Source: Ahaetulla prasina (lineage: Eukaryota; Chordata; Lepidosauria; Squamata; Colubridae). From it: DNA of 64,000 nt. The notes under the pieces are model-generated. The model was given only the letters and a program-made list of their open reading frames with translations, was not told where the DNA came from and did no database searches. The stretch lies in NCBI RefSeq assembly GCF_028640845.1, contig NC_080539.1, positions 372,678,233-372,742,232 of the forward strand. The letters are read 5' to 3'. Both the position numbers and the translations under genes were made by a program. Below, in pieces: positions 60,566-64,000 of the stretch. Within the stretch, counting starts at the first letter, position 1, and the number at the start of each line of letters is the position of its first letter.

Positions 60566-60700
60566 CAGGGGTCTCCAACCTTGGCTACTTTAAGCCTAGA
60601 GGACTACAACTCCCAGAATTCCCCAGCCAGCGAAGCTGGCTGGGGAATTCTGGGAGTTGAAGTCCTCCAGGCTTAAAGTTGCCAAGGTTGGAGACCCCTG
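60566..60700. mobile_element. Palindromic MITE in a SINE head, perfect 8-bp target duplication
   Basis: CAGGGGTCTCCAACCTTGGC / GCCAAGGTTGGAGACCCCTG. Flanked by CTCTAGTG at 60558-60565 and 60701-60708. Confidence 0.92.
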
Positions 60701-60763
60701 CTCTAGTGCTTAAGGCACCAGGCTAGAAAGTGGGAGACCGTGAGTTCAAGTTTCGCCTTAGCC

Positions 60764-61001
60764 CAGTGATTCCCAAACTGTGAGCCGCGGCTCCCCAGGG
60801 AGCCACGCTATCGTCATGGGGGCGCCGCGGAATATCTGCGCCCGCTGGGTCCGGCGCTGATGCGCCATTTCTGGGGCGTCTGGTGCGCATGCGCAGTTGC
60901 AGGTCGGATTTCCGGGGAGCCGCGGGCGCGTCTGGTGCGCATGCGCAGTTGCAGGTCGGATTTCCGGGGGAGCCGCGGGCGAAAAAGATTGGGAACCTCT
61001 G
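60764..61001. mobile_element. hAT-like element with duplicated CpG-rich core
   Basis: CAGTGATTCCCAAACTGTGA / GATTGGGAACCTCTG ends. The flanks CCTTAGCC (60756-60763) and CCTTAGAC (61002-61009) match at 7 of 8. A module starting GCGTCTGGTGCGCATGCGCA is present twice (60876 and 60928). Confidence 0.82.
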
Positions 61002-62094
61002 CCTTAGACATAAAAGGTAGCTGGGTGATTTTGGGCCAAACACCAGGAGACAGTGAGTTCCAGTCCTGTTTTAAGCATGAAATATGGCTGGGTGACTTTG
61101 GGCCAATCACCAGGAGACGGTGAGTTCTAGTCCCACCTTAGACATCCAAGCCAGTTTGGTGACTTTCGGCCAATCACCAGGAGACTGGGAGTCATAGTCC
61201 CGCTTTAGGCATAAAAACTGGCTGGGTGACTTTGGGTCAATAACCAGGAGACTGGGAGTTCTAGTCCTACCTAATGCATGAAAACAGGTTGGGTGACTTT
61301 GGGCCAATCATTAGAAGATGGTGAGTTCTAGTCCTGCTTTAGGCGTGAAAGCCGACTGGGGGAGTGAGAGTTCTAGTCCCGCCTTATGCATGAAAGCCAG
61401 CTGGGTGTCTTTGGGCCAATCACCAGGAGACTGGGAGTTCTAGTGCTACCTTATGCACAAAAACCAGTTGGATGACTTTGGGCCAATCATTAGGAGACTG
61501 GGAGTTCTAATCCCTCCTTAAAGTCATGAAAGCCGGACGAATGATTTTGGGCCAATCACCAGGAGACTGGGAGTTCTAGTGCTACCTTATGCACGAAAAC
61601 CAGTTGGATGACTTTGGGCCAATCATTAGGAGGCTGGGAGTTCTAATCCCGCCTTAAAGACATGAAAGCCGGATGAATGATTTTGGGCCAATCACCAGGA
61701 GACTGGGAGTTCTAACGCAACTAGGAAATGAAAACCAGCTGGGTGACTTTGGGCCAATCCCTCTCTCTCACCCCTCCCCACAGGGTTGTAGTTGTGGTGA
61801 AAATAACAGGAAGAAAGTGTGTTGAGACTCTTTAGTCCAAACTAAATTAGGGACAGTTGCTGAGTTGTCAAAATAATAATAATTATTATTATAAAGTTAT
61901 GGGATTATAAACAAATAAATTCATCGCAATAGAACTTTGGCCTATTCCTAATACTGCCCCAATTCTTAGAAAACCTGTCTCAAAAGAGCCGTTTAAGAGT
62001 TCACCATTTAGCCTTGGCACACATTTTCACAAAAGTAATTGGTGTTTTTTTTTCCTTTTGCTTGTTCCAGTGCGTAGAAATGTTCCTAAATAAT

Positions 62095-62235
62095 AATATA
62101 ATATAATATAACAGAGTTGGAAGGGACCTTGGAGGCCTTCTAATCCAACCCCCTGCCCAGGCAGGAAACCCTACACCATCTCAGTCAGATGGTTATCCAA
62201 CGTTTTCTTAAAAATTTCCAGTGTTGGAGCAATAA
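62095..62235 (-). mobile_element. CR1 3' tail, minus
   Basis: ATAATATAACAGAGTTGGAA, GGACCTTGGAGGCCTTCTAA, and GATGGTTATCCAACGTTTTC. Confidence 0.85.
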
Positions 62236-62816
62236 TAATTTAGCTGCTTCGCAAAAGAAACCCCCGTCCATCCGTCCGTCTGTCTGTCTGTTTCTCTCTA
62301 CCAAAACAAATCCTTGGCAATCTTTACACAGCACCATGGAAAAAATGTGAAATTTCAACCTGCCAGGTGAAACTCTGTGTGTCACAAATCGCCCAGCATT
62401 CTCTGGGATGAAACAGGTTTACAGGTGTATTTACAAACCTGTTTGAAAGCTGCATGGAGGAAGCTCAGGAAAAAATTTTTTTTGGGGGGGTGGGGGTGGA
62501 GGAAGGAATTCAAGACACATTTCACACCCAAGTATAACTTTCACATCATCCTTCCTGCCCACCCACCCACCCCATGGCAAAAAAAACCCACCGCACACAG
62601 GAAAAAAAACAAACAAACCCCACAGCTGCCCAAATTGTTCCTTCCTCTCCCCGCACCCCGAACTATTATCTTCTTTTTTGCAAAAACAAACAGCAACAGA
62701 GCTTTGGATCCCGGCGGCCCATCCCGAGACCGGATTTTTTCTCTCCCTCCCCCCCCCCCAATATCCCTGCAAACCACAGTTTGGAAGAAAAGTAAAGTTA
62801 CTGTCCAGGAGGAGGA
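62236..62816. other. Intron 1 sequence next to exon 1
   Basis: (GTCC)/(TGTC)n near 62263-62292 and several A8/G8/C10 runs. No other feature recognised. Confidence 0.45.
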
Positions 62817-62872
62817 AGGAAGGAAGGAAGGAAGGAAGGAAGGAAGGAAGGAAGGAAGGAAGGAAGGAAGGA
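62817..62872 (+). repeat. (GGAA)n microsatellite close to the exon 1 donor
   Basis: Fourteen GGAA units starting about 100 bp into intron 1 on the minus strand, where it reads (TTCC)n. Confidence 0.95.
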
Positions 62873-62973
62873 GTCGAGTTTTGGGATTTTTTTAAGGCAG
62901 AAAGAGCCACCACATCTGTCAAAATCCAAGCCACAACAACTGGCGATGTTGGAAAAATGTAGTTTTTTCTCAC

Positions 62974-63018
62974 CTGGCTGGCTTTGTAGAATTGCTTCTT
63001 CAACCCTGCCACAGACAT
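62974..63018 (-). CDS. SH3GL1: SH3GL1 exon 1, coding part (start codon and N-terminus)
   Basis: On the minus strand the ATG is at 63018-63016. The 15 codons Met-Ser-Val-Ala-Gly-Leu-Lys-Lys-Gln-Phe-Tyr-Lys-Ala-Ser-Gln end at a CAG followed by GTGAGAAA, a consensus donor. The codons continue in frame into exon 2. This is the amphipathic helix H0 that inserts into membranes in endophilins. Phe-Tyr-Lys-Ala-Ser-Gln is the SH3GL1 form; the paralogs carry His at the Tyr position. The sequence before ATG (TGTCCGTCATG context reads CCGTCATGT) has a C at -3, a moderate Kozak site. Confidence 0.95.
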
Positions 63019-64000
63019 GACGGACGATGATGAGGATGGACGGTTGCCCGTCTCAAGGAAGCCGCCACTCAGGACCCCCCCTCTTTGGGGTGGGGTGGGG
63101 GGGGTTAAAGCGATGGTGGGCTGGGGAGCAGAAGCAGCTTTACGAGATCAGAAAGGGGGGGAGGAAAGGTATAAAACGCGGGTGGGGGGGCAGGAGGGTC
63201 CCAGCTCTGGCATGAAGGGGTCAGCAACCAGGCAAGGGGGGGGGGTCAAGGAGATCCTCGCCACCGGGGAAGAGACGCTCCAAACTCGGGGACACTCTAT
63301 AGGGTGGGCTCCCCCCCCTCCAAAAAAAAAGAGTAGTTGGGGGTCTGGATTAGACTAAAGCAGCCCCTTCCCCAATGAGCCAGGGACCCAGTTCTCCCTG
63401 CTCCAGGCCAATAAGGGCAAAGCAGCCCCCTCCCCGAGAAAAACCCCAATTTAAAAGCCAAAAACAAGCACCCAATTCACAGAGAAAAACCTGGGAATGG
63501 GGCTCCGCCAAAGAGTCCGGCTGTTATAAGAGGCTGGGAAAAGCAGCCCCTGCCTCCACCTCCCCCCTTTATAAAAAAAAAGCCCAGATCTGCGGCTGGT
63601 TGGCGTCTTGAGGCTGCTCAAGAGGCTAGTCCTCAACGAGGCTAAAGGAGAAGCAGCGGGTGAGCCGGCTTAAAAGGCTTAAAATGATGTTTTAAAGGGC
63701 CAAGGAAGGAGGGAAGGCAGTCGTCCCTCTTCCTTCTTCTTTTCTCCGGTTAGGGCAGCCGAAGAGAGGGAAGGAGAAAGAGAAGCAGGAGGAGAGCAGG
63801 AGGAAAGGAGGGAGGAGGAGGAGGAAAGGAAGGAGGGCGGAGGGACACAGAAAGTAGTCCCAGGAGCAGACCGACCAACGGACAGGGGGTAAAAGGGAAG
63901 GAGGGAGACGAACGACGCCCCACGGCTCCCGCGGAGCTCCGAGCTCAGCCCCGCTCGCTCTCCGCGCCCCTCGGGACGTTACACGGCCCGATTGCTCATT
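63019..64000 (-). promoter_or_regulatory. SH3GL1: SH3GL1 5' UTR and probable promoter side
   Basis: Directly upstream of the start codon in gene orientation. G-runs of 6-9 cluster at 63100-63260 (plus strand). CpG density rises strongly from about 63880 to 64000 (GACGAACGACGCCCCACGGC, CCCGCGGAGCTCCG), as in a CpG-island promoter that continues past the window. No TATA box in a convincing place. The transcription start cannot be fixed from sequence; a noncoding first exon further right is possible. Confidence 0.55.
63880..64000. promoter_or_regulatory. CpG-rich edge, likely start of a CpG island
   Basis: The last 120 bp contain many CG dinucleotides, in sharp contrast to the intron. This fits the promoter island of a broadly expressed gene such as SH3GL1. 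Confidence 0.6.

Larger units (their letters stand above)
60540..61850 (+). repeat. CORE/MIR-like SINE with internal tandem array and two DNA-element insertions
   Basis: Head CTTAAGGCACCAGGCTAGAA (60709) just after a MITE, B-box-like GTGAGTTCAAG, hAT insertion, then about eleven modules (GGGAGTTCTAGTCCTACCT, TGACTTTGGGCCAATCAC), and the 3' part CCCTCTCTCTCACCCCTCCC. Near 61380-61700 a pair of adjacent modules is itself duplicated. Confidence 0.85.
12370..62973 (-). other. SH3GL1: SH3GL1 intron 1 (about 50.6 kb)
   Basis: Donor GTGAGAAAAAACT at exon 1 and acceptor TTTCGGTTCACAG at exon 2. No further endophilin exon was seen inside. Almost the whole length is made of transposable elements and tandem repeats listed below. 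Confidence 0.88.
1..63018 (-). other. SH3GL1: SH3GL1 gene, 5' part (exons 1-3 and introns 1-3)
   Basis: Three coding exons on the minus strand, in order 62974-63018, 12301-12369 and 9402-9474, together encode the N-terminal 62 residues of an endophilin-A protein plus the first base of the next codon. Each border has AG before and GT after the exon on the minus strand, and the phases join without a break. Intron 1 is 50,604 nt, intron 2 is 2,826 nt, and intron 3 is longer than 9.4 kb. The remaining exons (rest of the BAR domain, SH3 domain) must lie left of position 1; I found none in 1-9400. SH3GL1 fits better than its paralogs because exon 1 ends in Phe-Tyr-Lys-Ala-Ser-Gln and exon 2 starts Leu-Val-Ser-Glu-Lys-Val. 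The endophilin family binds and bends membranes during clathrin-mediated endocytosis and recruits dynamin and synaptojanin through its SH3 domain. That role is family knowledge. Confidence 0.9.

Overview
This window comes from a vertebrate, most probably a squamate reptile and likely a colubroid (advanced) snake. Three things point there: a full Sauria SINE, CR1 (L3-type) LINE tails that run into (ATTCT)n and related microsatellites, and abundant GATA/TATC (Bkm-type) arrays. The species is inferred from repeat content and was not checked by search.

The host gene is SH3GL1 (endophilin-A2) on the minus strand. Three short coding exons are legible although none stands out as a long ORF. Exon 1 (62974-63018) holds the start codon and 15 residues, exon 2 (12301-12369) has 23 codons, and exon 3 (9402-9474) has 24 codons plus one base. 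All have consensus AG/GT borders and compatible phases (0, 0, 1). Intron 1 is about 50.6 kb, intron 2 about 2.8 kb, and intron 3 leaves the window on the left. The right edge (about 63.0-64.0 kb) is G-rich and then CpG-rich and is the likely promoter and 5' UTR side. Exons 4 onward lie beyond position 1.

Everything else is intronic repeat. From left to right: 1-4.6 kb is a decayed Ty3/Gypsy chromovirus with an open integrase-chromodomain frame. 4.6-8.1 kb holds repeats with hammerhead-ribozyme-like cores, broken up by a LINE, a TA-flanked MITE and a SINE. 8.4-10.5 kb has purine tracts around exon 3. 10.7-19 kb mixes hAT-like elements (including a SPIN-like one with a perfect 8-bp target duplication), CR1, L1 and L2-like LINE ends. 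19-29 kb has a 25-bp minisatellite, SINE-derived higher-order arrays, GATA arrays and many TCCTCGACTTA-family elements. 29.8-33.1 kb is two large purine/pyrimidine tracts. 33.7-47.8 kb has CR1 copies (one with about 290 open codons of reverse transcriptase), solo LTRs, hAT insertions, a Sauria SINE and L1. 48-56 kb has more SINE arrays, a tandem SINE+(TATC)n block and GGA-rich hammerhead-like repeats. 56.9-58.9 kb is a 37-bp minisatellite apparently born inside a palindromic MITE. 59.3-62 kb is a pyrimidine tract and a SINE array carrying two DNA-transposon insertions.

The most unusual signal is the set of hammerhead-like cores in two repeat families. Several lie on the minus strand, so they would be transcribed in sense within SH3GL1 pre-mRNA. 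Next come the repeated internal tandem amplification of one SINE module at five places and the MITE-derived minisatellite.
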